Below are positions 53,083 to 62,206 of a stretch of 64,000 nucleotides of DNA, in pieces. Made by a program: the position numbers and the translations under genes. Source of the DNA: Bacteroidota bacterium (GTDB lineage: Bacteria; Bacteroidota; Bacteroidia; Flavobacteriales_D; Sanyastnellaceae); contig NVXE01000004.1 in assembly GCA_002746975.1 (NCBI GenBank), forward strand, positions 127,989 to 191,988. Direction: 5' to 3'. The notes beneath the pieces are model-generated. The model saw only the letters and a program-made list of their open reading frames with translations. It did no database searches and was not told the DNA's origin. Each line of letters opens with the position of its first letter. Positions within the stretch are counted from its first letter, which is position 1.

Positions 53083-55464
53083 ATGAGTCTTTATCAGAAG
53101 ATAATAAATATTTTCACTCTAATTTTCACACTTGTTCTTTCGATAAACATTTCGTTTGCCCAAGTAAACTTTACTATTTCGGGTCATGTTCAGGACGCAT
53201 CTAGCGGAGAACAGTTGTTAGGTGCAACGGTTTGGTGTGAAGATATTTCAGTAGGAGTTGCAGCAAATATCTACGGGTTCTATTCACTCACTTTGCCTGC
53301 GGGAAAGCATGTGATAATGGCTAGATATATTGGGTATGAACCACAGAGGTTTGAAGTTGACTTAACTAATTCGGTTAAGATGGAGATAAATCTTGTAGCA
53401 GGAACAACTCTAGATGAGGCGGTGGTTACCGGCGATGCTTTCAACAAGATAGAGGATGTAGTCCAAATGTCAAAAATGGAGATTCCCATTGATCAAGTAA
53501 AACGTCTCCCAGCCATAGGGGGAGAAGTTGACCTTTTAAAGGTGCTACAACTCCTTCCAGGAGTGCAATCTGGCGGGGAGGGCACAAGCGGACTCTACGT
53601 TAGAGGAGGGTCTCCAGACCAAAATCTCATGCTCCTCGACGGGGTTCCACTATATAGCGTCAACCACCTTTTCGGATTCTTCTCCGTTTTTAATGCCGAC
53701 GCCGTTAAAAGTATGTCCATTACTAAGGGAGGATACCCAGCACGATTTGGAGGACGATTAAGTTCGATTCTTGAGATTAATATGAAAGACGGACATATGA
53801 AGGAATATCACGCAGATGCTACTATATCCATTATCGCCTCCAAGCTTACAGTAGAAGGTCCTATTGTTAAGGATAAGGCATCATTTATGGTTAGTGCACG
53901 GAGAACGTATTTAGATATTTTAATAAAACCACTTATAAATAAAGCAAATAGCAATAACCCTGATGTAACCACAGACCCTCGTTATTTTTTCTATGATTTG
54001 AATGGAAAACTAAATTGGAAAATTTCTAATAAAGACAGGATTTACTTTAGCGCTTTTAAAGGCCAAGACGATTTCGGAATAGCATCTGAAGAAAGTTACG
54101 GTTCTTCAAGTAGTACGTTAGACTTTGGACTAGATTGGAAAAATGCTATTCAAGCACTTAGATGGAATCACGAATGGGGGCCTAGATTGTTTTCAAATAC
54201 AACCTTAACTCACAGTATCTATAGCTTTAATACGGGAGTAGATATCACAGAAATCACTCAACAAAATGACTCAATTCGTATGGCAGCTCTATACAATTCA
54301 GGCATTAATGATTACGCGGGAAGAATCGATTTTGATTATGCCCCTAACTCAAGGCATTACGTAAAATTTGGAGCGAATGTAACTAACCACACATTTAGCC
54401 CCGGCGCAACTTCTTTGGTACTTGATTTCGGCCAAGATGTTTCTTTAGATACAGTTATTGGACCTGAGGATATTCATTCAAATGATGCTTTTGTGTACAT
54501 AGAAGACGAATTTGAGTTAAGCGATAGGCTTAAGGTGAATATAGGAGTTCACGCATCAACACTTAGGGTTCAAGACTCTTCATACTACTCTGTACAGCCT
54601 AGAGCGGCATTAAACTTCCGTCTTCCGAAAGGTTATGCGTTTAAAACGTCATTTGCTAAGATGGCTCAGTACGTAAATCTTCTCACAAACGAAGGCTTAG
54701 GGCTTCCTACAGATTTATGGGTTCCTTCTACAGCAAGGATTCGTCCTCAACAAAGTTGGCAAGTCGCTATGGGTTTGGCCAAGACATTCGGAGAAATAGA
54801 AGTCAGTCTTGAGGGGTATTATAAAGCAATGGATGGCCTTTTAAGTTACAAAGAGGGCGCGTCTTTTCTTTTCAGTTTAGGTGAAAGTTGGGAGGATCAA
54901 GTTACACAAGGTATAGGCAATGCATATGGTGCAGAGTTTTTAGTCCAAAAAAAATACGGAAGTACCACAGGTTGGATAGGATATACACTTAGTTGGTCGA
55001 ATCGCCAATTTGATGATATTAACAGTGGTAATTGGTACCCCTTCACTTATGACAGGCGACACGATATAAGCTTCGTATTAACTCATGATTTTTCGGATAA
55101 ATGGACTGGGTCTGCTGTTTGGCTTTATGGAACAGGAAGAGCATTAACACTGAGCGAAACAACATTCTCTGCTTATGTGCCAAACGGAGCTGAACAAGGG
55201 GGGGTCTACACATTCACGGCAGAAGTTCCATCTGAGAAAAACGCATTTAGGATGAGCCCATATCACAGATTAGATCTTTCTATTACAAGAACACGGAAAT
55301 CTGAATCTGCTTCTAGGCACTTAATTCTAAGTGTTTACAATGCTTACAACAATCTAAATCCATTCTTTGCACAACCCGATGAGGATGATGATGGGAATCC
55401 TGTGATTAGAGAATACGGAATTTTTCCGTTTATCCCTTCTATAGCATGGCGTTATTCTTTTTAA
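53083..55464 (+). CDS. TonB-dependent receptor with N-terminal carboxypeptidase-regulatory-like domain
   Basis: A 793-residue outer-membrane receptor. The signal peptide (about 1-26, ending SFAQ) leads into a CarboxypepD_reg-like domain (about 30-110, TISGHVQDASSGEQLLGATV), a plug domain (about 115-250, with LPGVQSGGEGTSGLYVRGG and QNLMLLDGVPLYSVNH), and a beta-barrel that ends in an aromatic residue (SIAWRYSF). The next gene, a DUF4249 lipoprotein, overlaps its end by 19 bases, a common pair in this phylum. The substrate is unknown. Confidence 0.88.
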   Translation: MSLYQKIINIFTLIFTLVLSINISFAQVNFTISGHVQDASSGEQLLGATVWCEDISVGVAANIYGFYSLTLPAGKHVIMARYIGYEPQRFEVDLTNSVKMEINLVAGTTLDEAVVTGDAFNKIEDVVQMSKMEIPIDQVKRLPAIGGEVDLLKVLQLLPGVQSGGEGTSGLYVRGGSPDQNLMLLDGVPLYSVNHLFGFFSVFNADAVKSMSITKGGYPARFGGRLSSILEINMKDGHMKEYHADATISIIASKLTVEGPIVKDKASFMVSARRTYLDILIKPLINKANSNNPDVTTDPRYFFYDLNGKLNWKISNKDRIYFSAFKGQDDFGIASEESYGSSSSTLDFGLDWKNAIQALRWNHEWGPRLFSNTTLTHSIYSFNTGVDITEITQQNDSIRMAALYNSGINDYAGRIDFDYAPNSRHYVKFGANVTNHTFSPGATSLVLDFGQDVSLDTVIGPEDIHSNDAFVYIEDEFELSDRLKVNIGVHASTLRVQDSSYYSVQPRAALNFRLPKGYAFKTSFAKMAQYVNLLTNEGLGLPTDLWVPSTARIRPQQSWQVAMGLAKTFGEIEVSLEGYYKAMDGLLSYKEGASFLFSLGESWEDQVTQGIGNAYGAEFLVQKKYGSTTGWIGYTLSWSNRQFDDINSGNWYPFTYDRRHDISFVLTHDFSDKWTGSAVWLYGTGRALTLSETTFSAYVPNGAEQGGVYTFTAEVPSEKNAFRMSPYHRLDLSITRTRKSESASRHLILSVYNAYNNLNPFFAQPDEDDDGNPVIREYGIFPFIPSIAWRYSF

Positions 55465-56429
55465 TTACAACTAAAGTCACAGTTTTGAAAACATACATAA
55501 AATATCAATCAACGGTTATTATCCTTTTAATTTTGGGATTAGTTAGTTGCGGAAAATTTTCTGACGGAGTAGTTCACGAGGTAGCATTTCCAGAAAACGA
55601 GCCTAGGTTATCTGCGACCTTAATTGTAAATGACGAAGATGAAGTAATTATCACACAGGTTTCTGCTACGGCATCTGTTTTAGATGCTGCAGGGCCACAA
55701 TCAATTCCAAATGCTATCATTTCCCTAACGAATGAGTCAGGTCAAACTATTTACTCTTTAGGTTCTGATAATTTCTCTTCAATGGATTCTCTATATCATT
55801 TGGATTTAGATGAGAATTTTGGAACTTTAACTGGAGAAATTACCCTAGCTGTTGATGCTCCTGATTTCGAAATAGTTACAGCAAAAAGCACCATGCCCCC
55901 AAAACCCTCGTTCACTTATACGTATGAGTATAGAGGAGATTCGACGATTACACCTTGGGGAGAAGGATACGAATACCAAGACAAGTTTATTTTAGATTTA
56001 GAGAACGATTTAACTCGTGCGGACAATTATTTAGTTTTTGTCGATGTGTTATTTGAAGATATAGTTTCTGGAAACTCAAACTGGGAAAACCAATTGCTTA
56101 CTTATCGACCAGATAATAGGATTACGTATAATAATATTACAAACGGGCTTTTAATTTCAGACGACAATACTGATTCTAATTCGGCCTATCTTTCTGAGAT
56201 TACATTTTTTTCAAAAAATTTCGAAACCGGTTTAAAATGGTCTCCAACTTCTTTAAGATTGCGGATACAAGCTTTAAGCCCAGAGCTTGCTTCGTACTAT
56301 AAGAGCGTAGATATGATAATGGGAATGGGCCTTGACATATTCTCTGAGCCCACTTTAGTGTATTCTAATTTGAGTGGAGGTTTTGGTTGTTTTGGGCTCG
56401 CAAGCGAATCCATAGTTATAGTTGAATAG
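55446..56429 (+). CDS. DUF4249 family lipoprotein
   Basis: A surface or outer-membrane lipoprotein of up to 327 residues, with lipobox LVSCG and an N-terminal beta-domain (about 50-140) followed by a DUF4249 region. The ATG at 55446 overlaps the receptor gene; an in-frame TTG at 55485 would give a shorter lipoprotein signal (KTYIKYQSTVIILLILGLV) and is a reasonable alternative. DUF4249 proteins are usually encoded next to a TonB receptor, as here, and are thought to help bind its ligand. I do not see a specific ligand. Confidence 0.72.
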   Translation: MALFFLITTKVTVLKTYIKYQSTVIILLILGLVSCGKFSDGVVHEVAFPENEPRLSATLIVNDEDEVIITQVSATASVLDAAGPQSIPNAIISLTNESGQTIYSLGSDNFSSMDSLYHLDLDENFGTLTGEITLAVDAPDFEIVTAKSTMPPKPSFTYTYEYRGDSTITPWGEGYEYQDKFILDLENDLTRADNYLVFVDVLFEDIVSGNSNWENQLLTYRPDNRITYNNITNGLLISDDNTDSNSAYLSEITFFSKNFETGLKWSPTSLRLRIQALSPELASYYKSVDMIMGMGLDIFSEPTLVYSNLSGGFGCFGLASESIVIVE

Positions 56430-56503
56430 CACTCGGTCTTATTTAGACCAAATCTAAATACCGCTTTTTAGGTATTGGATGCCTGATTCTGTGTGGTGAA
56501 TCT

Positions 56504-56507
56504 TTGC
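56504..56507 (+). promoter_or_regulatory. -7-like element (AATCTTTG) ending four bases before the second receptor ATG
   Basis: The full element AATCTTTG spans 56499-56506 and deviates from TAnnTTTG only in the first base. It is followed by CCCC and the ATG at 56511, and has a TTG with a 21-base spacer upstream. Two weak hairpins lie between the DUF4249 stop and this box. Confidence 0.35.
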
Positions 56508-56510
56508 CCC

Positions 56511-58853
56511 ATGAATTCACGATTACAGCCATCGGTGCTAGTGTTGCTTTTCTTTTGTGTGGGTACTTTTTTTAAACTATCGGCACAAGATAATTTAAGT
56601 CAGGACTCTGTGGATTTTATGATTGCGTCGTGGCACGGAATTCCTGAAGCAGTCGTAGCTACTGTGGGACTCGCTTCTGGTGCACATGGTTTAGATGAAG
56701 TCCCTGGGGCCCTATACTTAATAACGTCAAAAGAGCTAGATCGCTTTGCATACACAGACCCCCTTAGAGCATTGAGGACAGTTGCAGGAGTGAACATAAC
56801 GGAAGAAGATGGGTTTGGTCTAAGGCCTAACATAGGCTTAAGGGGCTCAGGTACGGATAGATCCTCTCGAATCACTATAATGGAGGATGGTATTTTAATT
56901 ACACCTGCTCCATATACTGCATCTGCCGCGTATTATTTCCCTTCAATAGCTAGGATGTCATCAATTGAGATTCTTAAAGGTTCAAGCCAAATAGCTTTCG
57001 GCCCACAGACAGCATCGGGTGCCATTAACCTCATCTCAACTTTAATTCCTAAAAAGACTGAAGCAAAGTTTGACATGGCTATGGGGTCATTTGGAGGGGC
57101 ACAGTTTCATTTAACGGTAGGTTCAACATCACATAAACCTAAGGGGAGTTTTAGCTATTTGATAGAGTTATTGCAATTACAATCTGATGGGTTTAAAGCC
57201 ATAGACAATGTTTCTGGGGTTAACATGTCAGGGTTTGTAGATGAAATGTCTACAGGATTTTCTAAGTCTGACCGTCTTATAAAACTGAGGTATTCAACAC
57301 CTTCATCGAACAACCTAAAACAGTCTATAGAGGTTAAGATGTCAGATGTGTCTGAAATCTCAAATGAAACTTATTTGGGACTATCTAAATCTGATTTTGA
57401 ACAGAGTCCACTATTAAGATATGCTGCGAGTGCTAAGGATGTGATGAATGCAAGTCAATCTCAGGTCGTTATAACTCATACAGCATTTCCATTACCAAAT
57501 ATTGAGATGAAGACTGATTTATATAGAACTTCCTTCGCGAGGAATTGGTATAAACTTGATAGAATAGTCGATTCGACGGGTATGGTATTAAGTCTCAAAA
57601 CCATACTAGATTACCCCGAGATATATTCAGAATCATTCTCTTATTTAAAGGGTTATTCAACTCCTTTAGAAACTAGGCTTGATGTAAAAGCGAATAATAG
57701 AAACTATTTTTCGAGGGGAGTCCAACATAGAACTAAAATCAAATTCGGTGTGCCTCATTCATTTGATGAACTTTCTCCTGCACGCCAAAACCAAATTATT
57801 TTCGGAATCCGAATTCACACAGATGGTGTCGACAGATTTCAATGGCGTGACAGTTATGCGATGAGAGATGGAATAATGATGCTTTCCGAACTCGGTATTC
57901 ACGGAACTGCAGGAAACCGAGTCGAAACAGCTATTGCAATAGCGAGCTATGTAAGAGCGACTTTGCATTTTAAGAATCTCACTTTAACTCCGGGCCTTAG
58001 GAGTGAAATAATAAATTTCGAACGGACAGATTTCGGGTCTTCAGATTTAGATAGAGCGGGAGAAGGGGAGTACAGAAGTAATTTCGTGCGAGCGTTATTG
58101 CCAGGTTTGGGCTTTAACTATAGAATAAATACATATTTGGATGCCTTCGCCGGAATTCATCGGGGCTTCATCCCGCCTGGATCTAACCCTGAAACTAGTC
58201 CTGAATATTCACTAAATTATGAGCTTGGGTTGAGGTTTTCATCTCGATTTGCAGCTGCTCAACTTGTTGTGTTTTCTAACGAATACTCAAATTTACTCGG
58301 AGCAGACATGAATGCTTCGGGTGGCTCGGGAAGTGGCGACCTTTTTAATGGAGGTTCCGCTCAAGCTAGAGGACTTGAATTAGAATTCACGATAGACCCG
58401 TTCTCGGACGGTCCTTTCGATCATCTTTCCCTACCCATTCGACTGGCATACACATATACAGATGCGAAATTTACGCATTCTTTCAATTCAGAGCTTCAAG
58501 CATGGGGGGAGGTAGAAATAGGTGATGCTATTCCGTACATAGCACCTCATCAACTATCTATTGTCACCTCCGTCGTTTCGGGCAAATTTTCTACGGATTT
58601 AAGTGCTCGATATACATCAGAAATAAATACAGAAGCAGCCCCTAAATTTTCAGATTCTGGAATGTCGATTCAATCATCAATAATTATCGATTCTTCAATA
58701 AGATACAATTTTACAGATACAAAGAGCGCCTCTATAGGTATTACGAACTTGCTAAATAGTGTTTATGAAGTGTCTCGTAGACCATACGGCCTGCGTCCTA
58801 ATATGCCTAGAGCTGTGCGACTTCGTTTGTCTTTACTTCTTCCATCTAGATAA
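56511..58853 (+). CDS. TonB-dependent receptor, FecA/ferric-siderophore type
   Basis: A 780-residue outer-membrane receptor. After a signal peptide (about 1-25, ending KLSAQ) there is no carboxypeptidase-like domain. The plug (about 45-175) has VPGALYLITSKELDRF, the motif RPNIGLRGSGTDRSSRITIMEDG and the QIAFGPQTASGAINLIST end. The barrel resembles FecA-type iron-chelate receptors (FAGIHRGFIPPGSNPE and AGNRVETAIAIASYV-like stretches). An upstream GTG (56493) is less likely than the ATG at 56511. It overlaps the convergent zinc-ribbon gene by 21 bases at its end. Confidence 0.85.
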   Translation: MNSRLQPSVLVLLFFCVGTFFKLSAQDNLSQDSVDFMIASWHGIPEAVVATVGLASGAHGLDEVPGALYLITSKELDRFAYTDPLRALRTVAGVNITEEDGFGLRPNIGLRGSGTDRSSRITIMEDGILITPAPYTASAAYYFPSIARMSSIEILKGSSQIAFGPQTASGAINLISTLIPKKTEAKFDMAMGSFGGAQFHLTVGSTSHKPKGSFSYLIELLQLQSDGFKAIDNVSGVNMSGFVDEMSTGFSKSDRLIKLRYSTPSSNNLKQSIEVKMSDVSEISNETYLGLSKSDFEQSPLLRYAASAKDVMNASQSQVVITHTAFPLPNIEMKTDLYRTSFARNWYKLDRIVDSTGMVLSLKTILDYPEIYSESFSYLKGYSTPLETRLDVKANNRNYFSRGVQHRTKIKFGVPHSFDELSPARQNQIIFGIRIHTDGVDRFQWRDSYAMRDGIMMLSELGIHGTAGNRVETAIAIASYVRATLHFKNLTLTPGLRSEIINFERTDFGSSDLDRAGEGEYRSNFVRALLPGLGFNYRINTYLDAFAGIHRGFIPPGSNPETSPEYSLNYELGLRFSSRFAAAQLVVFSNEYSNLLGADMNASGGSGSGDLFNGGSAQARGLELEFTIDPFSDGPFDHLSLPIRLAYTYTDAKFTHSFNSELQAWGEVEIGDAIPYIAPHQLSIVTSVVSGKFSTDLSARYTSEINTEAAPKFSDSGMSIQSSIIIDSSIRYNFTDTKSASIGITNLLNSVYEVSRRPYGLRPNMPRAVRLRLSLLLPSR

Positions 58854-59099
58854 TTTGGGGATACCCCAAGTCATTATACCAGCGAGAAATCCTGGGACTC
58901 CCTTACCTTTCATTACTTTCTTAACCATGGCCTGCATCTTCTTAGCTGTATCAACCTCAGGGTGAGAAAATGTTCCATCGGAGTAACAAAATGAGCAATA
59001 TAATTCACTCTTGCTCCCGTTTTTTTCTGTTCCTCCTGCTCCAGGATCCTTTTTTAGAGGCATTGAACAGCTTTGACACATAGTGTTTTTCATAGACAT
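58833..59099 (-). CDS. Putative zinc-ribbon protein
   Basis: An 88-residue protein with a CxxC (CQSC, residues 8-11) and a second CxxC (YCSFC, about 36-39), fitting a small zinc-ribbon domain family. The Lys-rich C-terminus (KKMQAMVKKVMKGKGVPG) and a final GIMTWGIPKLSRWKK follow. Longer frames run into the proline dehydrogenase gene, so the first ATG after that gene (59099) is taken; ATG 59093 is also possible. The function is unknown. It is 19 bases after putA/proDH and overlaps the convergent receptor gene by 21 bases. Confidence 0.75.
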   Translation of the reverse strand: MSMKNTMCQSCSMPLKKDPGAGGTEKNGSKSELYCSFCYSDGTFSHPEVDTAKKMQAMVKKVMKGKGVPGFLAGIMTWGIPKLSRWKK

Positions 59100-59118
59100 A
59101 AGAATGCAAAGTACGAAC

Positions 59119-60291
59119 TTATCTATTACGTCGTGCAACTTCTTTTCTGATGAGAGTGAGCTCGCGGGTGGTTTGGCCTGCGACAGATGAATTTTCTTTA
59201 GCACGCCTTATAAGGTAGGGCATTGCTTCGCGAATAGGCCCGTAGGGGACATACTTTGCTACATTATATCCGTGAGCAGCTAGGTTGAAAGTTATGGGGT
59301 CACTCATGCCTAAAAGTTGAGAAAATGTCACACGAGTATCATTTTTCGCTATGCCTCTTTCTGACATCATTCGGCATAAATGAAGGTTGCTAGTTTCATT
59401 GTGAGATCCAGCAAAAAGGTGAATCCTGTCTAAATTATCCAAACAGAATTGAACAGCAGAGTCAAAATCAGCATCAGTATGCTTTTTATCGACTTGTATT
59501 GGAGAAGGATATCCTTTCCTTTTAGCTCTTTCACGTTCTTTCTCCATATAAGCACCTCTTACAAGTTTCACACCAACGTGATAGCCAGATTCTTCAGCTC
59601 TATTAGTAAGTTCTTTTAAATAATCAAGTCTATCATGGCGATATAACTGTACAGTGGTAAAGACTACGGCAGTTTCTCGATTGAAATCAGACATCATATC
59701 TTCTGCTAACTCATCTATAGAGTCCTGAATCCAAGTTTCTTCGGCATCTATTAAGACGCGCCCCCCCGCCTCTGCGGTTGATGAACAAATAGACCTAAAA
59801 CGACGCTCTACCCTTGACCAAGCTTCTTTGTCAGCTCGTGAAAACTTAGTTTTATCCTTTGAAAGCAACCCGTTTGTTGACAGACCACTGGGTTTGAATA
59901 CGGCGAAGGCATGACGAGGGTCTGTACTTGCAGCGTCTATTGTTTTTAGAATTTCGGAACAAGTGAGGTCCAAGTCTTGCTCAGAATCTACACCTTCTGC
60001 ACTATAATCTAATATGGTTCGTACGTTATTGTTATAAAGCATCTCTATTGTAGCTTCCGACTCTTCTATGTTTTCTCCTCCACAGAATTGTGCATAAACC
60101 GTAGGCTTAACGGCCCAACTAATTGGCAAACGAATCGCTAGGGCAAGTTTTGCCATAAAACTCCCAATAGCCACTAACCATGGCCTGCTTAATAGTTCGA
60201 AAAGCAATCTTCCTCGCCCCAGCTCTTTATCAGAAAGGTGACGAAATGCTAGTTCTGTGTTCCCAAAGTCAGGAAGATTTTCCTCGCTCAA
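59119..60291 (-). CDS. Proline dehydrogenase
   Basis: A 390-residue mono-functional FAD enzyme that oxidises proline to pyrroline-5-carboxylate. The ProDH motifs are visible: TVYAQFCGGE, VLIDAEETW, GVKLVRGAYMEKER, AGSHNETSNL, and the C-terminal FSQLLGMSDPI and RRAKENSS stretch. The first ATG (60399) would overlap the start of the divergent dipeptidase and adds residues with no family match. A TTG at 60291 gives MSEENLPDFGNTELAF, the N-terminus expected for this phylum, so I take a TTG start. Its promoter may be the TATCTTTG at 60328-60335 on the minus strand. Confidence 0.88.
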   Translation of the reverse strand: MSEENLPDFGNTELAFRHLSDKELGRGRLLFELLSRPWLVAIGSFMAKLALAIRLPISWAVKPTVYAQFCGGENIEESEATIEMLYNNNVRTILDYSAEGVDSEQDLDLTCSEILKTIDAASTDPRHAFAVFKPSGLSTNGLLSKDKTKFSRADKEAWSRVERRFRSICSSTAEAGGRVLIDAEETWIQDSIDELAEDMMSDFNRETAVVFTTVQLYRHDRLDYLKELTNRAEESGYHVGVKLVRGAYMEKERERAKRKGYPSPIQVDKKHTDADFDSAVQFCLDNLDRIHLFAGSHNETSNLHLCRMMSERGIAKNDTRVTFSQLLGMSDPITFNLAAHGYNVAKYVPYGPIREAMPYLIRRAKENSSVAGQTTRELTLIRKEVARRNR

Positions 60292-60327
60292 AATTTCACT
60301 ATTTTTTTGACTAAAACAATAAAAAGG

Positions 60328-60335
60328 CAAAGATA
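60328..60335 (-). promoter_or_regulatory. -7 box (TATCTTTG) for proline dehydrogenase
   Basis: An exact consensus match on the minus strand, 36 bases before the proposed TTG start at 60291. A second copy of the same octamer lies on the plus strand at 60353-60360, forming a divergent pair. Confidence 0.5.
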
Positions 60336-60352
60336 GGTTGCCACTACCATTG

Positions 60353-60360
60353 TATCTTTG
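60353..60360 (+). promoter_or_regulatory. -7 box (TATCTTTG) three bases before the dipeptidase ATG
   Basis: An exact consensus match on the plus strand, followed by AGT and the ATG at 60364. This is one of the short-gap cases that suggest a leaderless transcript. Confidence 0.5.
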
Positions 60361-60363
60361 AGT

Positions 60364-61752
60364 ATGGACATTAAAGATTATATCTCGAAAAATCGCCAAC
60401 GAATGTTGGACGAATTGTTTGACCTTTTAAGAATACCATCGGTTTCGGCAGATCCTGCCTTTGCTGGTGATGTTAAGCGTTGCGCAGAAGCAGTTGCAGA
60501 TTCGTTAAAGCTAGCTGGCGCATTAAACGTTGAGGTTATGGAAACCCCAGGGCACCCAATTGTTTTCGGGGAGTACGTGGTTAACAATTCTGTTCCGACA
60601 GTTCTAGTATATGGGCATTACGATGTTCAGCCAGCGGACCCGATAGACCTTTGGGATAATCCTGCATTTGAGCCCATCATTAAGAAAACGGAAACACATC
60701 CGGAGGGGGCGATTTTCGCTAGAGGTTCTTGTGATGATAAAGGCCAAATGTTCATGCACGTTAAAGCTTTAGAAGCGATGGTCGCAGAGGGTAATGTGCC
60801 ATGTAATATTAAGTTCATTATTGAAGGTGAAGAGGAGGTAGGTAGCTCCCACCTAGATGATTTCTTAGAGGCAAATAAAGAAAAACTTTCAGCGGATGTA
60901 GTGCTCGTTAGCGATACTGGAATTATAGCAAATGACACCCCTTCTATTACTGTGGGGCTTCGAGGTCTATCTTATGTTGAGGTAGAAGTTACAGGACCTA
61001 ACCGAGATCTACATAGTGGACTTTACGGAGGAGCTGCCCCTAATCCTATAAATATTCTTTGTGAGATGATTGCTTCTCTTAAAGACGAAGACCAAAGAAT
61101 TACAGTCGAAGGATTTTACGATGACGTTTATGAACTTTCATCCGAAGAAAGATCTGCTATGGCGAGAGCCCCTTTTTCCGAAACTTCACATAGGTCGAGT
61201 ATCGGTATTGGAGCTCATGAGGGTGAGCCAACATATTCTCCTATGGAAAGAATGAGCATCAGACCCACTCTCGATGTTAATGGCATTTGGGGAGGCTATA
61301 TGAAGGAAGGAGCGAAAACTGTTATCGCTTCGAAAGCATATGCGAAAATTAGTATGCGACTAGTACCACACCAAGATCATGAGACGATAACTAGATTATT
61401 TACCGAGCACTTTAACCGAATCGCCCCACCTAGCGTATCGGTTAAAGTCACAGAAATGCACGGTGCTGCTCCGGCTGTAACTCCCACGAATAGTCCTGCT
61501 TATAATGCCGCCTCTCTCGCTATGACAGAAACGTTTGGGAAAGAGCCAGTACCAGTTCGAAGTGGGGGTTCCATTCCTATTGTAGCCTCTTTTGAAAGGA
61601 TTTTAGGGCTCAAGACGGTGTTATTTGGGTTTGGTCTAGATTCGGATGCTATTCATTCCCCGAATGAGCATTATGGTGTATTTAATTATTTTAAAGGGAT
61701 AGAAACGATTCCTTTATTCCACAAACATTTTGCGGAGCTTCATGAAGATTAA
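60364..61752 (+). CDS. M20 family dipeptidase
   Basis: A 462-residue zinc-dependent dipeptidase. Metal ligands are visible in YGHYDVQP (His and Asp), RGSCDDKGQ (Asp) and EGEEEVGSS (Glu pair), and in the C-terminal DSDAIHSPNEH (His). The GLRGLSYVEVEVTGPNRDLHSG dimerisation-domain motif is also present. It resembles carnosinase/CPG2-like dipeptidases. The ATG at 60364 is used; the in-frame TTG at 60358 is part of the promoter box. The downstream lipoprotein gene overlaps the end by 11 bases. Confidence 0.9.
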   Translation: MDIKDYISKNRQRMLDELFDLLRIPSVSADPAFAGDVKRCAEAVADSLKLAGALNVEVMETPGHPIVFGEYVVNNSVPTVLVYGHYDVQPADPIDLWDNPAFEPIIKKTETHPEGAIFARGSCDDKGQMFMHVKALEAMVAEGNVPCNIKFIIEGEEEVGSSHLDDFLEANKEKLSADVVLVSDTGIIANDTPSITVGLRGLSYVEVEVTGPNRDLHSGLYGGAAPNPINILCEMIASLKDEDQRITVEGFYDDVYELSSEERSAMARAPFSETSHRSSIGIGAHEGEPTYSPMERMSIRPTLDVNGIWGGYMKEGAKTVIASKAYAKISMRLVPHQDHETITRLFTEHFNRIAPPSVSVKVTEMHGAAPAVTPTNSPAYNAASLAMTETFGKEPVPVRSGGSIPIVASFERILGLKTVLFGFGLDSDAIHSPNEHYGVFNYFKGIETIPLFHKHFAELHED

Positions 61753-62206
61753 TTCACGCCCTTCATTCCTTCTGGTTGTGATAAGTCTTATGACCTTATC
61801 GAGTTGCTATCAGGACTTAGAGGTCATTGCAATTAATGACTTTTCAAATATTTCTGTTGGATTAAATGGGCTCACATCTGAGCTAGATGTAAAAATATAC
61901 AACCCTAATTTTTTCCCAATTCAACTTCACGAAGCAGAAATATCTCTTCGAGTTAGAGATGTAGAGGCAGGCGATGTAACACTAGTAGAAATGGTAGAGC
62001 TCATAGCTCACGATACTTCTTTGGTTACATTCAATGTCGCAACCAGAGATGGAGCAATTGCCCAAATATTAAAAAATGACATCTTTAAATTTCTCAAAGG
62101 AGAAGACGTTCCGTTTTCTGCTTCAGGCAAAGTAATAGGTAAATCGTGGGGCATGACAGTAGAAGTACCTCTCGAACATTCTCAAGTCATAAGTTTGAGG
62201 GATTAG
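61742..62206 (+). CDS. LEA type 2-like lipoprotein
   Basis: A 154-residue lipoprotein: the signal peptide ends in a lipobox with Cys22 (LSSC). A LEA14/WHy-like beta-sandwich follows (about 30-150), with VKIYNPNFFPIQLHEAEISLRV as its characteristic core. LEA2 domains in bacteria are of unknown role. The ATG at 61742 overlaps the dipeptidase gene; its TAG stop overlaps the stop of the convergent porT-like gene by four bases. Confidence 0.75.
   Translation: MKINSRPSFLLVVISLMTLSSCYQDLEVIAINDFSNISVGLNGLTSELDVKIYNPNFFPIQLHEAEISLRVRDVEAGDVTLVEMVELIAHDTSLVTFNVATRDGAIAQILKNDIFKFLKGEDVPFSASGKVIGKSWGMTVEVPLEHSQVISLRD

Noticed and set aside
56435..56477. Two small hairpins between the DUF4249 gene and the second receptor
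   Set aside because: The stems are only five to six pairs with no following T-run, so they do not qualify as terminators.
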